Shown: piece after piece, positions 8,971-17,353 of the stretch
Layout of the letters: every line of letters starts with the position of its first letter
How positions within the stretch are numbered: the first letter of the stretch is position 1
NCBI GenBank assembly: GCA_902560625.1
Contig: CACEMD010000008.1
Coordinates: forward strand, 1 to 35,692
Length of the DNA stretch: 35,692 nucleotides
Reading direction: 5' to 3'
From: an uncultured Pelagibacteraceae bacterium
GTDB taxonomy: Bacteria > Pseudomonadota > Alphaproteobacteria > Pelagibacterales > Pelagibacteraceae
Notes under the pieces: model-generated
The model's input: the letters and a program-made list of their open reading frames with translations, nothing else
The model's database searches: none
What the model was told of the DNA's origin: nothing
Position numbers and translations under genes: made by a program

Positions 8971-9582
8971 TTATTCTCTTTTATCTACCACTTTATCTAT
9001 CAAACCAAAATCTTTTGCATTGTCAGGAGTCATAAAATTATCTCTTTCTAATGCAGTTTTAATTTCATCAACATTTTTACCAGTGTGCTTGGAATAAATT
9101 TCGTTTAATCTTTTTTTTAAAGACATAACTTCATTTGCATGAATTTCAATATCAGTTGCTTGTCCTTGAAAACCTGCTGAAGGTTGATGGACCATAATCC
9201 TAGAATTAGGCAATGAAAATCTCTTACCTTTTTTTCCTGCAGCTAATAAAAAAGATCCCATACTTGCGGCTTGACCTATGCAGAGAGTAGATACTTCTGG
9301 TTTAATATATTGCATTGTATCATAAATTCCTAAACCAGCGGTTACTAAACCTCCTGGGCTATTTATATATAAAGATATATCTTTTTTTGGATTCTCAGAT
9401 TCTAAAAATAATAATTGGGCTGTTACAAGAGATGCTATATTGTCGTTTATTGGACCTACTACAAAAACTATTCTTTCCTTTAACAGCCTAGAATATATAT
9501 CGAACGCTCTTTCACCTCTACTAGACTGCTCAACAACCATTGGCACTAGATTATTCATATGTTCAGGTATTTTAGTTGTCAT
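8971..9582 (-). CDS. clpP: ATP-dependent Clp protease proteolytic subunit ClpP
   Basis: ClpP is the serine peptidase that forms a double heptameric ring and works with ClpX. The 203-aa product carries the catalytic triad S107 (GQAASMGS), H132 (MVHQPSAG) and D181 (LERDNFMTP), with the spacings of the E. coli enzyme. The N-terminal [20 protein letters not shown] segment is the typical beginning of the mature enzyme. It sits 33 bp downstream of tig, the conserved tig-clpP-clpX-lon order of proteobacteria. Confidence 0.97.
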   Translation of the reverse strand: MTTKIPEHMNNLVPMVVEQSSRGERAFDIYSRLLKERIVFVVGPINDNIASLVTAQLLFLESENPKKDISLYINSPGGLVTAGLGIYDTMQYIKPEVSTLCIGQAASMGSFLLAAGKKGKRFSLPNSRIMVHQPSAGFQGQATDIEIHANEVMSLKKRLNEIYSKHTGKNVDEIKTALERDNFMTPDNAKDFGLIDKVVDKRE

Positions 9583-9615
9583 AAATTTGATTCGTAACCT
9601 TTATACAACTTGAGA

Positions 9616-11067
9616 TTACTTTTTGCTAACTTTTTTTATAGGTTTAGATTTCTTTGGTGGAGATTTGGCTTTTTTATCAGTCATATTTTTTGATGAAGCT
9701 ATTTTTTTAGTACTTTTTTCTTTTGAATGATCATGGTCTTGAGCACTGATAAATTTCTCTTGTTCTTTTAAATTTTTTTCATTTTCTTCTTTGATTATTT
9801 TTTCGGCTTCTTCTTTTGTTATATCTTTCTTGACAATTTTGGCTTCTTTTTTAATTTGATCGATTATTTTTTCTTCATAAATAGAACCTCTCAAACTATC
9901 AAGAGCTGAAGGATTTTTTTCATAATATTCATTAACTATTTTTTCTTGTCCAGGCATCATTTTCATTTGCTTTTGAATCTCCATATTTATTTCTTGATCT
10001 GTAACTTTAATATTATTTTTTTCTCCATAGGCATTTAAAATTAATCCCGTCTTAATTCTTTTTTTTGCTTGAGTTTCAAGTTTTTTTTTATTTTTTTTTA
10101 AATCTTCTTCTTTCATACCTTGAGATATAATTTTTATTTCTTGGTCGACGAGATTTCCAGGAAGATCTTCAATTTTTTGTTTCTCAACTTCTTCTAAAAT
10201 TTTTTTCTTTATAATCATATCTAAAGAATTTTTATATTCATCTTTAATTTGTTTTGTGACTAAATCTTTTAAATCTTTAAGGTCTTTAGCACCGAGGTTT
10301 TTTGCAAAGTCATCATTGATTTCAATTGGTTTACTTTTTTTAACGTTATTAATTTTACATTTAAAAACTGCTTTTTTTCCGACTAACTCTTTTTCAGGAA
10401 AATTTTCAGGTAAATTTACTTCAACTGATACTTCTTCATTCTTTTTTACTTTAAGTAATTGTTTGTCAAAACCTTTAATGAACAAGTCTTTTCCTAATTC
10501 AAGTTGAGTATTTTTTCCTTCGTTCCCTTTAAAATCATTTCCATCAATTGATGCCTTGTAGTCAAATACAACAAGGTCACCTTCATTGGCAACTTTAGCT
10601 GGATCAACATCAACAAAGTTTTTTTGAGATTGAGCAATTTGATTAATTCTTTTATCTGTCTCTTTTATATCGATTTTGACTACATATTCATCAATTTTTA
10701 TCTTTTCGAATGATTCTAATTTAACATTCGGCAATTCTGTTACAGTAATTACGTATTCTAAATCTTTTCCTTCACCAAATGTTTTAAGATCTATTTTAGG
10801 TTGGCCGGCTGGTTTAATTTTTTTATCCTCTAGAACTTTGGTTGTGGTATCTTTTAATACTTTATCAATAACCTCACCGTAAACAGCTTTTCCAAATTGT
10901 CTTTTTAAAACTTCAGTAGGTACTTTTCCTGGCCTAAACCCTTTTAAGACTACATCCTTTTTAATTTCATCATATTTTTGGTTTAGGTGACTTGAGATTG
11001 TTTCTTTGTCAATAAAGACTTTTAAATCTTTTTGTAAACCTTTTTTATTTTCTATTGTAACCTTCAT
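9616..11067 (-). CDS. tig: Trigger factor, ribosome-associated chaperone
   Basis: Trigger factor binds the ribosome exit tunnel and shields nascent chains. The 483-aa product starts MKVTIENKKGLQKDL. It has the ribosome-binding signature GFRPGKVP at residues 43-50, an FKBP-type prolyl-isomerase domain at about 150-240, and a helical C-terminal chaperone domain. The last 60 residues or so are a charged, lysine-rich tail ending KKSKPIKKVSKK, making it longer than the roughly 430 aa of E. coli TF. I chose ATG 11067 over the GTG at 11106, because the extra residues (QQCATKCATKLD) come from a short repeat array and match no TF N-terminus. It may be read through from tRNA-Leu upstream. Confidence 0.95.
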   Translation of the reverse strand: MKVTIENKKGLQKDLKVFIDKETISSHLNQKYDEIKKDVVLKGFRPGKVPTEVLKRQFGKAVYGEVIDKVLKDTTTKVLEDKKIKPAGQPKIDLKTFGEGKDLEYVITVTELPNVKLESFEKIKIDEYVVKIDIKETDKRINQIAQSQKNFVDVDPAKVANEGDLVVFDYKASIDGNDFKGNEGKNTQLELGKDLFIKGFDKQLLKVKKNEEVSVEVNLPENFPEKELVGKKAVFKCKINNVKKSKPIEINDDFAKNLGAKDLKDLKDLVTKQIKDEYKNSLDMIIKKKILEEVEKQKIEDLPGNLVDQEIKIISQGMKEEDLKKNKKKLETQAKKRIKTGLILNAYGEKNNIKVTDQEINMEIQKQMKMMPGQEKIVNEYYEKNPSALDSLRGSIYEEKIIDQIKKEAKIVKKDITKEEAEKIIKEENEKNLKEQEKFISAQDHDHSKEKSTKKIASSKNMTDKKAKSPPKKSKPIKKVSKK

Positions 11068-11077
11068 ATCTAACTTT

Positions 11078-11110
11078 GTTGCACATTTTGTTGCACACTG
11101 TTGCACAACA
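11078..11110 (-). repeat. Three direct copies of TGTGCAAC upstream of tig
   Basis: The octamer GTTGCACA (TGTGCAAC on the minus strand) occurs at 11078-11085, 11090-11097 and 11100-11107, spaced 12 and 10 bp start to start. The last copy extends to the inverted repeat TGTTG-CA-CAACA at 11099-11110. The array lies between tRNA-Leu and the tig start, where no coding is expected. It might be protein-binding sites spaced near one helical turn, or an integration remnant. Confidence 0.6.
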
Positions 11111-11146
11111 TTTTCACTTCTGAATTTAAATATTTACCAGAAGTGT

Positions 11147-11231
11147 TGGTAGGCGAGAAAGGACTCGAACCTTCACAGCTTGCACTATTGGTTCCTAAGA
11201 CCAACGCGTCTACCAATTCCGCCACTCGCCC
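11147..11231 (-). tRNA. trnL: tRNA-Leu(UAG)
   Basis: An 85-nt class II tRNA on the minus strand. The acceptor GGGCGAG (11231-11225) pairs with CTCGCCT with one G-U. The anticodon arm is TTGGT-CTTAGGA-ACCAA with anticodon TAG (11197-11195), followed by a long variable arm, the T loop TTCGAGT, discriminator A and encoded CCA at 11149-11147. It decodes CUN leucine codons and looks fully functional. It is the first unit of the minus-strand quality-control block. Confidence 0.96.
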
Positions 11232-11244
11232 AAATTATTGCTGT

Positions 11245-11272
11245 TTTATATATTATTGATGTAATTTGTCCA
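11245..11272 (-). promoter_or_regulatory. Sigma-70-type promoter of tRNA-Leu
   Basis: On the minus strand TGGACA (11272-11267, five of six to TTGACA) is followed by a 16-bp spacer and TATAAA (11250-11245, five of six). The predicted transcription start is about 7 bp before the tRNA 5' end, suitable for a tRNA gene. It is the best-matching promoter I found in the window and may also serve tig. Confidence 0.55.
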
Positions 11273-11313
11273 ATTAGAATAATAGTATAAATTATATAAA
11301 AAAATAAAAAAAA

Positions 11314-11571
11314 ATGATTATTTCACCTTGTATTAGCATATGTCGAACTGATCCTATAACAGGCTATTGTTATGGTTGTGGTAGAACCAATGATGAAAAA
11401 AAAAATTGGAAAGATGAAAATACAAATGATACTTGGAAAAAAAATAACCTCGAAGAAATAAAAAAAAGGATGAGTGGATGGCAATTGGATAGCTTTACTG
11501 AGTCTTATAAATTTAAAATAGAAAATGGAGTTTCTATAATAAAACACAAAAAAATTAATGATCAAAAGTAA
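11314..11571 (+). CDS. DUF1289 family small cysteine-motif protein
   Basis: An 85-aa cytoplasmic protein with the DUF1289 signature near its start: SPCISICRTDPITGYCYGCG. It has cysteines C6, C10, C19 and C22, followed by GRTNDEKKNW. The four-cysteine arrangement suggests metal or Fe-S binding, but the function of the family is not established. It is the first gene of a compact plus-strand trio. Its stop lies inside the next small gene (14-bp overlap), and the uracil-DNA glycosylase follows. It is divergent from tRNA-Leu. Confidence 0.85.
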   Translation: MIISPCISICRTDPITGYCYGCGRTNDEKKNWKDENTNDTWKKNNLEEIKKRMSGWQLDSFTESYKFKIENGVSIIKHKKINDQK

Positions 11572-11728
11572 TTTAGTAATTATTATTTATATTATAGGCA
11601 TAATAGTTGGTGCATTGTTTTTCGATATTTGGGGAGCAGAGACTAGCGTAAAAAAAGGTTTGATAGTTTTAGGATGGACAGCAATTTTTTTAGTCGCCCT
11701 GTTATATGCAGACAAAAATAAAGAATAA
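11558..11728 (+). CDS. 56-residue two-helix membrane protein
   Basis: This short frame encodes MIKSNLVIIIYIIGIIVGALFFDIW, then GAETSVKKGLIVLGWTAIFLVALLYADKNKE. It has two hydrophobic segments (about residues 5-22 and 35-50) joined by a short polar loop. It overlaps the DUF1289 gene by 14 bp and the glycosylase gene by 23 bp, each in another frame, so translational coupling is likely. I do not recognise the family. A clean two-helix protein filling the exact gap between two real genes supports it being genuine. Confidence 0.65.
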   Translation: MIKSNLVIIIYIIGIIVGALFFDIWGAETSVKKGLIVLGWTAIFLVALLYADKNKE

Positions 11729-12398
11729 AATTTCCTTGGAAAATTTAAATAAAAAAATAGTTAAATGTAGTAAATGTCCAAGATTAACAAAATTCAGAAA
11801 AAAAATTGCTACAAAAAAAAGAAAACAATATAAGAATCAAAATTATTGGGGTAAACCTATAACAGGATTTGGCGACCTAAATGCTAAGATGCTTTTGGTT
11901 GGATTAGCACCTGCGGCACATGGAGGGAATAGAACTGGTAGAGTTTTTACAGGAGATAGATCATCTGAATTCTTATATAAATGTTTATATAAAGCAAAAA
12001 TTTCAAATCAATCAACTTCAACACATATTCATGATGGTCTAAAACTTAATAAGGCATATATAACAACAGCATTAAAATGTGTTCCACCAGGAGATAAACC
12101 CTTAAAAAAAGAATTGGATAATTGCTTTAATTTTTTTAATCAAGAAATAAACAGACTCAAAAATTTAACAACCATCGTAGCGCTTGGAAAAATAGCTTTT
12201 GATGCTTGTGTTTATTTTTATAAGTCAGAGCACAAGTTTAATCAAAAGATCAAATTTAAACATGATAAAGTATATAAATTGCCCAATAATATTCTATTAG
12301 TTGGTTGTTATCATCCTAGCCCTAGAAATGTGAATACTGGTAGAATAAATGAAAATCAAATGGCGACTTTATTTAAAAAGATATTAAAGATTGTTTAA
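11706..12398 (+). CDS. Family 5 uracil-DNA glycosylase (UdgB type)
   Basis: Removes uracil, and in this family also other deaminated bases, from DNA to start base-excision repair. The 230-aa protein has four cysteines in the [4Fe-4S] pattern (C21, C24, C125, C140). Motif 1 is GLAPAAHGGNRTGRVFTGD at 66-84, lacking the catalytic Asp/Asn of families 1 and 4, as is normal for family 5. The C-terminal motif is HPSPRN at 203-208, followed by TGR. Its ATG lies 23 bp inside the upstream membrane-protein gene. It ends 3 bp from the convergent DUF3047 gene. Confidence 0.9.
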   Translation: MQTKIKNKISLENLNKKIVKCSKCPRLTKFRKKIATKKRKQYKNQNYWGKPITGFGDLNAKMLLVGLAPAAHGGNRTGRVFTGDRSSEFLYKCLYKAKISNQSTSTHIHDGLKLNKAYITTALKCVPPGDKPLKKELDNCFNFFNQEINRLKNLTTIVALGKIAFDACVYFYKSEHKFNQKIKFKHDKVYKLPNNILLVGCYHPSPRNVNTGRINENQMATLFKKILKIV

Positions 12399-12401
12399 AA
12401 T

Positions 12402-13055
12402 TTATTCCGAGGAAAAAAATATATTCTGAAAATAGGATACAGAACTTAATTTTGAATTATCAGTATCAGCCATTACTGCGACACCATTTAATTGATTTAC
12501 ATCTAAATTATGAAATTTTTTAAAATGTTCTTTAACATTTGCTTTAACTGTTACCCATTTATTTAAATTTTTTTTTGTAGATGACAAAACATAATCTACA
12601 GATTTATTTGTATACGGATTTGGATGAGTATGATCTACATCGTTGTTACTTGAAAAAACATAATTTATTGCCCTATTTGATAAGGGTGTTGCACCTGTTT
12701 TTTTGATAACAAAAACTCTTGCAGCAAAATCATGTCCTTTTTTACTTCCCTCATTAATCCCTGGTAAATCTTTTTCAACTTTCCAAGTGATATTAATAAT
12801 AGGTGTAATATTAAGATTAATTTTGATTTCTTTACCTAAACCAGATGCAGCATTATTTGCCTCAGCCTTAAGATAATTTCCCTTTTCATTTTTACCAATT
12901 GTATAGATAGTTTTTGCCTTAGCGTTTCTTACTTTTCTAACTTTAATTGTTTTTAACTCCTCTTCAGTAAATTCAAAAACTTTTATTTGTTCAGCTTTTA
13001 AAGAAGTTGTTAAAAAAATTAACATAGTTATTATTTTAAAGAATTTAAGAAACAT
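12402..13055 (-). CDS. DUF3047 family periplasmic protein
   Basis: A 217-aa secreted protein with an N-terminal signal peptide (hydrophobic to about residue 20, likely cut after LKA). The body matches DUF3047: WKVEKDLPGINEGSKKGHDFAARVFV near residues 91-116, a second conserved segment INYVFSS, and the C-terminal GVAVMADTDNS block. The fold is expected to be a beta-sandwich, perhaps carbohydrate-binding. No enzymatic role is known. It stands alone on the minus strand, 51 bp from the short-chain dehydrogenase. No terminator is evident. Confidence 0.8.
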   Translation of the reverse strand: MFLKFFKIITMLIFLTTSLKAEQIKVFEFTEEELKTIKVRKVRNAKAKTIYTIGKNEKGNYLKAEANNAASGLGKEIKINLNITPIINITWKVEKDLPGINEGSKKGHDFAARVFVIKKTGATPLSNRAINYVFSSNNDVDHTHPNPYTNKSVDYVLSSTKKNLNKWVTVKANVKEHFKKFHNLDVNQLNGVAVMADTDNSKLSSVSYFQNIFFSSE

Positions 13056-13106
13056 ACCAGTCCGTATAAGTTAGTTTTTTTACATTTCAATATTTTTTTG
13101 AAAAAA

Positions 13107-13853
13107 TCAATAAGTAGATCTGCCGCCACTAATGTCAAAAACTGCTGCAGTAGAGAAAGAATTTTCCTCAGATGAAAGCCAGCATACCATTGATGATAGC
13201 TCATTTAATTCTAAAAAACGACCTCTTGGAACTTTAGAAAGCATTTGTTTAACGTGTTTTTTCGTCATTTGATTTAGTATTCTTGTTTTTGCTCCTGCAG
13301 GAGTAATTGCATTTACTGCAATATTGTATTTTGCAAGTTCTTTTCCAAGAGATTTTGTTAAAGCTAACACTCCAGCTTTAGAAGAGCTATATGCACTTGC
13401 ATTAGCATTGCCATCCTTGCCTGATACGGAGGCAATGTTTACTATCCTCCCATATTTATTTTTAATCATATATGGAACAATTGATTTACAACAATGAAAG
13501 GTACCGTTTAAATTTATCTCTAAAATTTTGTTCCAATCATTTATTTTATAATTCCAAAGTTGTGTTGTAGGTCCGGTAATTCCTGCACTATTAATTAAAA
13601 TGTCTATTTTTGAATCTTTAGTTATTTTTTTTACTGTTTTTTCTACACTTCTAAAATCCGTAACATCAACAATATTGAAACTTAAATTAATATTGTTTAC
13701 GCTCTTTATTGCTTTTTTTATTTGAGTTTTGTCAATATCCCAAATATTAACTTTGGCTCCAGAGCTTAAAAATTTTTTAGCAATATCAAGTCCAAAACCT
13801 TGTGCACCTCCAGTAATAACTGCAGTTTTGTTTTTTAGATCAAATTTATGCAT
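13107..13853 (-). CDS. Short-chain dehydrogenase/reductase, last gene of TRAP operon
   Basis: A 248-aa classical SDR oxidoreductase. The cofactor motif is TGGAQGFG at 14-21. The acidic NIWDID end of beta-2 (residues 36-41) favours NAD over NADP. The motif ILINSAG is at 85-91 and the catalytic set is S142, Y155, K159 (YSSSK). The closing FDISGGRSTY resembles 3-oxoacyl-ACP-reductase-like sugar/polyol dehydrogenases. It follows the NCS1 permease by 2 bp, so it is probably co-expressed with the transport genes and acts on an imported alcohol or keto compound. The substrate cannot be told from sequence. Confidence 0.88.
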   Translation of the reverse strand: MHKFDLKNKTAVITGGAQGFGLDIAKKFLSSGAKVNIWDIDKTQIKKAIKSVNNINLSFNIVDVTDFRSVEKTVKKITKDSKIDILINSAGITGPTTQLWNYKINDWNKILEINLNGTFHCCKSIVPYMIKNKYGRIVNIASVSGKDGNANASAYSSSKAGVLALTKSLGKELAKYNIAVNAITPAGAKTRILNQMTKKHVKQMLSKVPRGRFLELNELSSMVCWLSSEENSFSTAAVFDISGGRSTY

Positions 13854-13855
13854 TT

Positions 13856-15313
13856 TTATTTACTTGCTAATAAATAATAAACAATTGATGATGATAAAGC
13901 ACCAATTAACCAAGCATATGTTTGTAAAAACATAAGATTTCCATTCCAAATTGTTGACGAGGCAAAAATAAAACCTATTAATAAAGAATAAATACCTTTC
14001 AACTGCCATCCACTTGAATAATAATATGCACTATCTCTTTTTAGAGAATATATATCTTTGTTGTCAATTGTTTGACTTTTAATAATGTAATAATCAACTA
14101 TGATAATACCAAATATAGGACCGAAAAAAGTACCAAAGGTATCTATAAATGAGAGAATTCCTATCTGACTCAAAACTGGAGTCCAGAATAATCCTACAAA
14201 AAAACCAAATATTATTATTACATAACCAGAGCTTTGAGAATTAAGTTTTGATGGGAATAAATTAATTAATGCATTTTGGGATGGAATATAATTAGCAATT
14301 AAATTTGTCGATGTAGACGCAAAAAGTATAAAAAATAATGCAACAAAAGTTAAAAAAGTATTATCAAATTTTCCTATTATATCAGTAGGATTTGTTAGAA
14401 GTTGATTAACCTCAATCATATTCTTTGTTAATATTATATCCGCACCCAGAACAATTAATATTGAAAATAATGAAAACAGAACTAAATTTACTAATAAACT
14501 TAAATTGCCAAAATTTAAATCGTTTTCATTTTTTACATATCTTGAAAAATCACCAAAATTTACTAAAACAATAGAAAAATATGCAAAAAGTGTACCTACA
14601 ACACTAAGTAAAGGATAGATATTATTTTTAAGAAATATATTCTGATAGTTAATACTAAGCAAAAGTGAACTTTTTAATTCTGCAAAGTTTTCTACAACTA
14701 TTATAAGTAAAAAAAGCGATAAACCAAAGTACACAAAAATAGCAGAAAAATTTATAAATGATTTGTGAGTTTTTTGTCCTTTTGAAAACAATAAGTACTG
14801 AATAAAAAAAGTAATTAGAAAACAAATTATATCTATTGTGTTCATTCCCATAAAAAAAATTAATAGAAAATCACTTTGTAATATATTCTTGTCAAATGTG
14901 AATAATATTATTCTTATTAGATAGCCGATAGACTTGGATATAAAAAATGTTTGGACTCCAAACATAAAAATACCAACAACGCCTCTTAGCATTGCAATAT
15001 ATTTTGCTCCATTTATTCCCATTGATGTTCTCAATATTACCGGGAATGGCAATCCATGTTTTTGAGAAGGTTTTCCAATTAAATTTGCAAAAATATAAAC
15101 CAAAAAGGCAGCAATCAAAAAACCAAATACGACTATAAAAAAATTAATATTATAAATTAAATATAGTGAAGCAAATAATGAAAACCCAATAACACTTTGA
15201 GTAGCATTTCCCCAGAAACAAAATAAATCCTTCCATCCCCAGTTTTTTTCATTAGGGTTAACAGAAACAAGTTCCCAATTGAGTAAACTATTTTTTTGTT
15301 TTTGTTGAATCAC
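13856..15313 (-). CDS. NCS1-family nucleobase/allantoin-type permease
   Basis: An inner-membrane symporter of the nucleobase:cation symporter-1 family (uracil, cytosine, allantoin, hydantoin type). The 485-aa protein shows about 12 hydrophobic helices. The N-terminal signature includes NEKNWGWKDLFCFWGNATQS and then GLPFPVILRTSMGINGAKY near 88-106, characteristic of NCS1. It lies 26 bp downstream of dctM and 2 bp before the SDR gene, in the same direction. Its substrate is not predictable here, but a nitrogen-containing ring compound is the family expectation. Confidence 0.85.
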   Translation of the reverse strand: MIQQKQKNSLLNWELVSVNPNEKNWGWKDLFCFWGNATQSVIGFSLFASLYLIYNINFFIVVFGFLIAAFLVYIFANLIGKPSQKHGLPFPVILRTSMGINGAKYIAMLRGVVGIFMFGVQTFFISKSIGYLIRIILFTFDKNILQSDFLLIFFMGMNTIDIICFLITFFIQYLLFSKGQKTHKSFINFSAIFVYFGLSLFLLIIVVENFAELKSSLLLSINYQNIFLKNNIYPLLSVVGTLFAYFSIVLVNFGDFSRYVKNENDLNFGNLSLLVNLVLFSLFSILIVLGADIILTKNMIEVNQLLTNPTDIIGKFDNTFLTFVALFFILFASTSTNLIANYIPSQNALINLFPSKLNSQSSGYVIIIFGFFVGLFWTPVLSQIGILSFIDTFGTFFGPIFGIIIVDYYIIKSQTIDNKDIYSLKRDSAYYYSSGWQLKGIYSLLIGFIFASSTIWNGNLMFLQTYAWLIGALSSSIVYYLLASK

Positions 15314-15339
15314 TTATACTTATATTAAACAAATATAAA

Positions 15340-16674
15340 TTACTGTCCATATAAGAGAGTTGGTAACCAGAGTGCAATTTTAGGAAAAATGATTATTAAA
15401 ATTAAGCCAAAAACTTGAAGAGCCATAAATTGCATCATACCAATGTAAATATCTTTAAGATCCCACTCTGGTACAACACCTTTTAAAAAATATGCGGATA
15501 AAGCAACAGGTGGAGATAACCAGGCGGTTTGTAGATTTACTGCTACTAAAATAGCAAACCATGTAAGATTAAAACCTAAAGCTTCAACTAGAGGCAAAAT
15601 TATTGGAATAATTATCATTACAATCGGAACCCACTCTAATGGCCATCCTAAAAGAAAAATCATTACCATAATCATTCCAAGAATAAGATATTTATTCATC
15701 TCTAGACTTAATAAAAACTCGGTTAATAAAGTTGGTGTTCCAAGTCTTGCAAAAACTGCTCCAAAAAAATTCGAAGCAGCTACTAAAACCATTATTAAGG
15801 CAGTAATTTCTAAAGTCTTCACTAGTGCTTCTTGTAATTTTGACAGCGTTAATTTTTTATAAGCTAGTGATAAAAGTAATGCACCCATCGCTCCACAGCC
15901 AGCTGCTTCGGTTGGTGTTGCAAAACCAAATAAAATACTTCCTAATGCTGCGAAGACTAATGCAGCAGGAGGCACTAATCCAAGAAAGAATTCAATCCAA
16001 ACCTCTTTCATACTTGTTGCCCTCATATCTTCAGGTAATACAGGACCTAGTTTTGGGTTAATCATGCATCTAATTGTTGTATAAGCAGCGTATAGAGATG
16101 CTAATAAAATTCCAGGAATGATCGCTGCTGCAAATAAGTCAATAACAGGAATTTCCATTATTGGACCCATAACAACTAACATAATACTTGGAGGAATAAG
16201 AATTCCTAAAGTTCCTCCTGCAGTAATTGTTCCAGCTGCTAATCTTACGTCATATCTAGATCTATTCATTGATTTAGCAGCCATTATTCCAAGTATTGTT
16301 ACTGAAGCACCTACTATTCCAGTTGCCGCAGCAAATATTACAGAAACAAATAAAACTGCATAATATAACGAGCCTCTAACTCTAGATAGCATTAATTGAA
16401 AAGCTGAAAATAATCTTTCCATTAATCCCGCTTGTTCCATCATTATTCCCATAAAAACAAACAGTGGAACTGCAGCGAGAGTCTGCTCGGTCATCACCAT
16501 CGAAAATTGTAAAGTCATTAAATAAAAAACTAATTTTCCAAATCCTAAATATCCAAAAACAAATCCAAGGAAAATTAATGTAAATGAAATTGGAAATCCT
16601 ACAAATATTGCGAAAAGCATTACTCCAACTAAAATAAAACCTAATATTGCTGGATCAATTAATTCTGCAATCAT
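15340..16674 (-). CDS. dctM: TRAP transporter large permease (DctM type)
   Basis: The 444-aa large membrane subunit of a tripartite, Na+-driven TRAP transporter. It has about 12 hydrophobic segments in two inverted halves. The family landmarks are GFPISFTLIFLG near 26-37, FVFMGIMMEQAG near 72-83, and the helical hairpin motifs GTLGILIPPSIMLV and SPPVALSAYFLKGV. The start overlaps the dctQ stop by 4 bp (ATGA), so the two membrane subunits are translationally coupled. Length is normal. Confidence 0.94.
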   Translation of the reverse strand: MIAELIDPAILGFILVGVMLFAIFVGFPISFTLIFLGFVFGYLGFGKLVFYLMTLQFSMVMTEQTLAAVPLFVFMGIMMEQAGLMERLFSAFQLMLSRVRGSLYYAVLFVSVIFAAATGIVGASVTILGIMAAKSMNRSRYDVRLAAGTITAGGTLGILIPPSIMLVVMGPIMEIPVIDLFAAAIIPGILLASLYAAYTTIRCMINPKLGPVLPEDMRATSMKEVWIEFFLGLVPPAALVFAALGSILFGFATPTEAAGCGAMGALLLSLAYKKLTLSKLQEALVKTLEITALIMVLVAASNFFGAVFARLGTPTLLTEFLLSLEMNKYLILGMIMVMIFLLGWPLEWVPIVMIIIPIILPLVEALGFNLTWFAILVAVNLQTAWLSPPVALSAYFLKGVVPEWDLKDIYIGMMQFMALQVFGLILIIIFPKIALWLPTLLYGQ

Positions 16675-17288
16675 TTATTTTGTCCTGGCCACTCACCTTT
16701 TTTAGCTGCCCAATAACTTTTTAATAATTCAGAGAAACCTTGAATCAATAAAAATAATATTCCAATTAATAGACAAGTTTTTATTGGCCACATATAAGGC
16801 ATCCAAGTAGTATCCATTCCTCTTTCGCCTCTTCTTATAGACTCTTCAACAAATCCAGTTGTCATATAAAGAAAAACAATTAAACCTGGAAAATAAAATA
16901 GTATATATAACCAAAAATCTATCAAACCTTGTGTCTTTGTTTTAAAATTTCTGTATAAAAAATCTGCTCTAATATGAACTCCTTTTGAAAGAGCGTAGCC
17001 TGCTCCCAACATAAATAAAGCTCCATAAAGAAATCTACTTATATCATAGGCCCAAATTGTTGGTGCTAAGAATAATTTTCTTGCAAGTACTTCATAAGTC
17101 ATTGCAAATATTAGAGGTATTAATATCCAACAAACAATATTTCCAATCAACTTACTGAATTTATCAATTTTTATAATTGAATTGGCCATCCATGACGGCA
17201 TATCCTCTGGCATTTTGTCCAAACCACTACCTCGCCTTTCGGCAATCATTTCATCTGATATATCAAGTTTTGAAGGTTCGTCTGACAT
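16671..17288 (-). CDS. dctQ: TRAP transporter small permease (DctQ type)
   Basis: The 205-aa small membrane subunit that supports the large permease. Four hydrophobic helices follow a hydrophilic N-terminal region of about 45 residues (MSDEPSKLDISDEMIAERRG), longer than in many DctQ proteins. The helix-loop YALSKGVHIRADFLYRNF is the typical DctQ signature. The start codon is 16 bp after a strong hairpin terminator behind dctP and lacks a clear Shine-Dalgarno sequence. Expression therefore probably depends on partial read-through. Confidence 0.92.
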   Translation of the reverse strand: MSDEPSKLDISDEMIAERRGSGLDKMPEDMPSWMANSIIKIDKFSKLIGNIVCWILIPLIFAMTYEVLARKLFLAPTIWAYDISRFLYGALFMLGAGYALSKGVHIRADFLYRNFKTKTQGLIDFWLYILFYFPGLIVFLYMTTGFVEESIRRGERGMDTTWMPYMWPIKTCLLIGILFLLIQGFSELLKSYWAAKKGEWPGQNK

Positions 17289-17304
17289 AAAATTTTATAA
17301 AAAC

Positions 17305-17330
17305 TAGAGCGGACTGTAAAGTCCGCTCTA
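17305..17330 (-). terminator. Hairpin terminator/attenuator between dctP and dctQ
   Basis: A perfect 11-bp stem (TAGAGCGGACT / AGTCCGCTCTA) closes a 4-base loop. On the minus strand it is followed by TTTTT. It is GC-rich in an AT-rich genome and lies after the binding-protein gene, 16 bp before the dctQ ATG. It fits an intrinsic terminator with partial read-through, or an mRNA-stabilising 3' hairpin for dctP. Confidence 0.85.
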
Positions 17331-17353
17331 ATTAAATCAAGATTAAATACTGA

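Noticed and set aside
11068..11106. In-frame upstream GTG start of tig
   Set aside because: The added residues are encoded by the TGTGCAAC repeat array and do not match any trigger-factor N-terminus. The ATG at 11067 begins at the family start.
13079..13101. Possible T/A-rich hairpin between the DUF3047 and SDR genes
   Set aside because: The pairing is a run of A with a run of T and no GC pairs, so it is not a convincing terminator.
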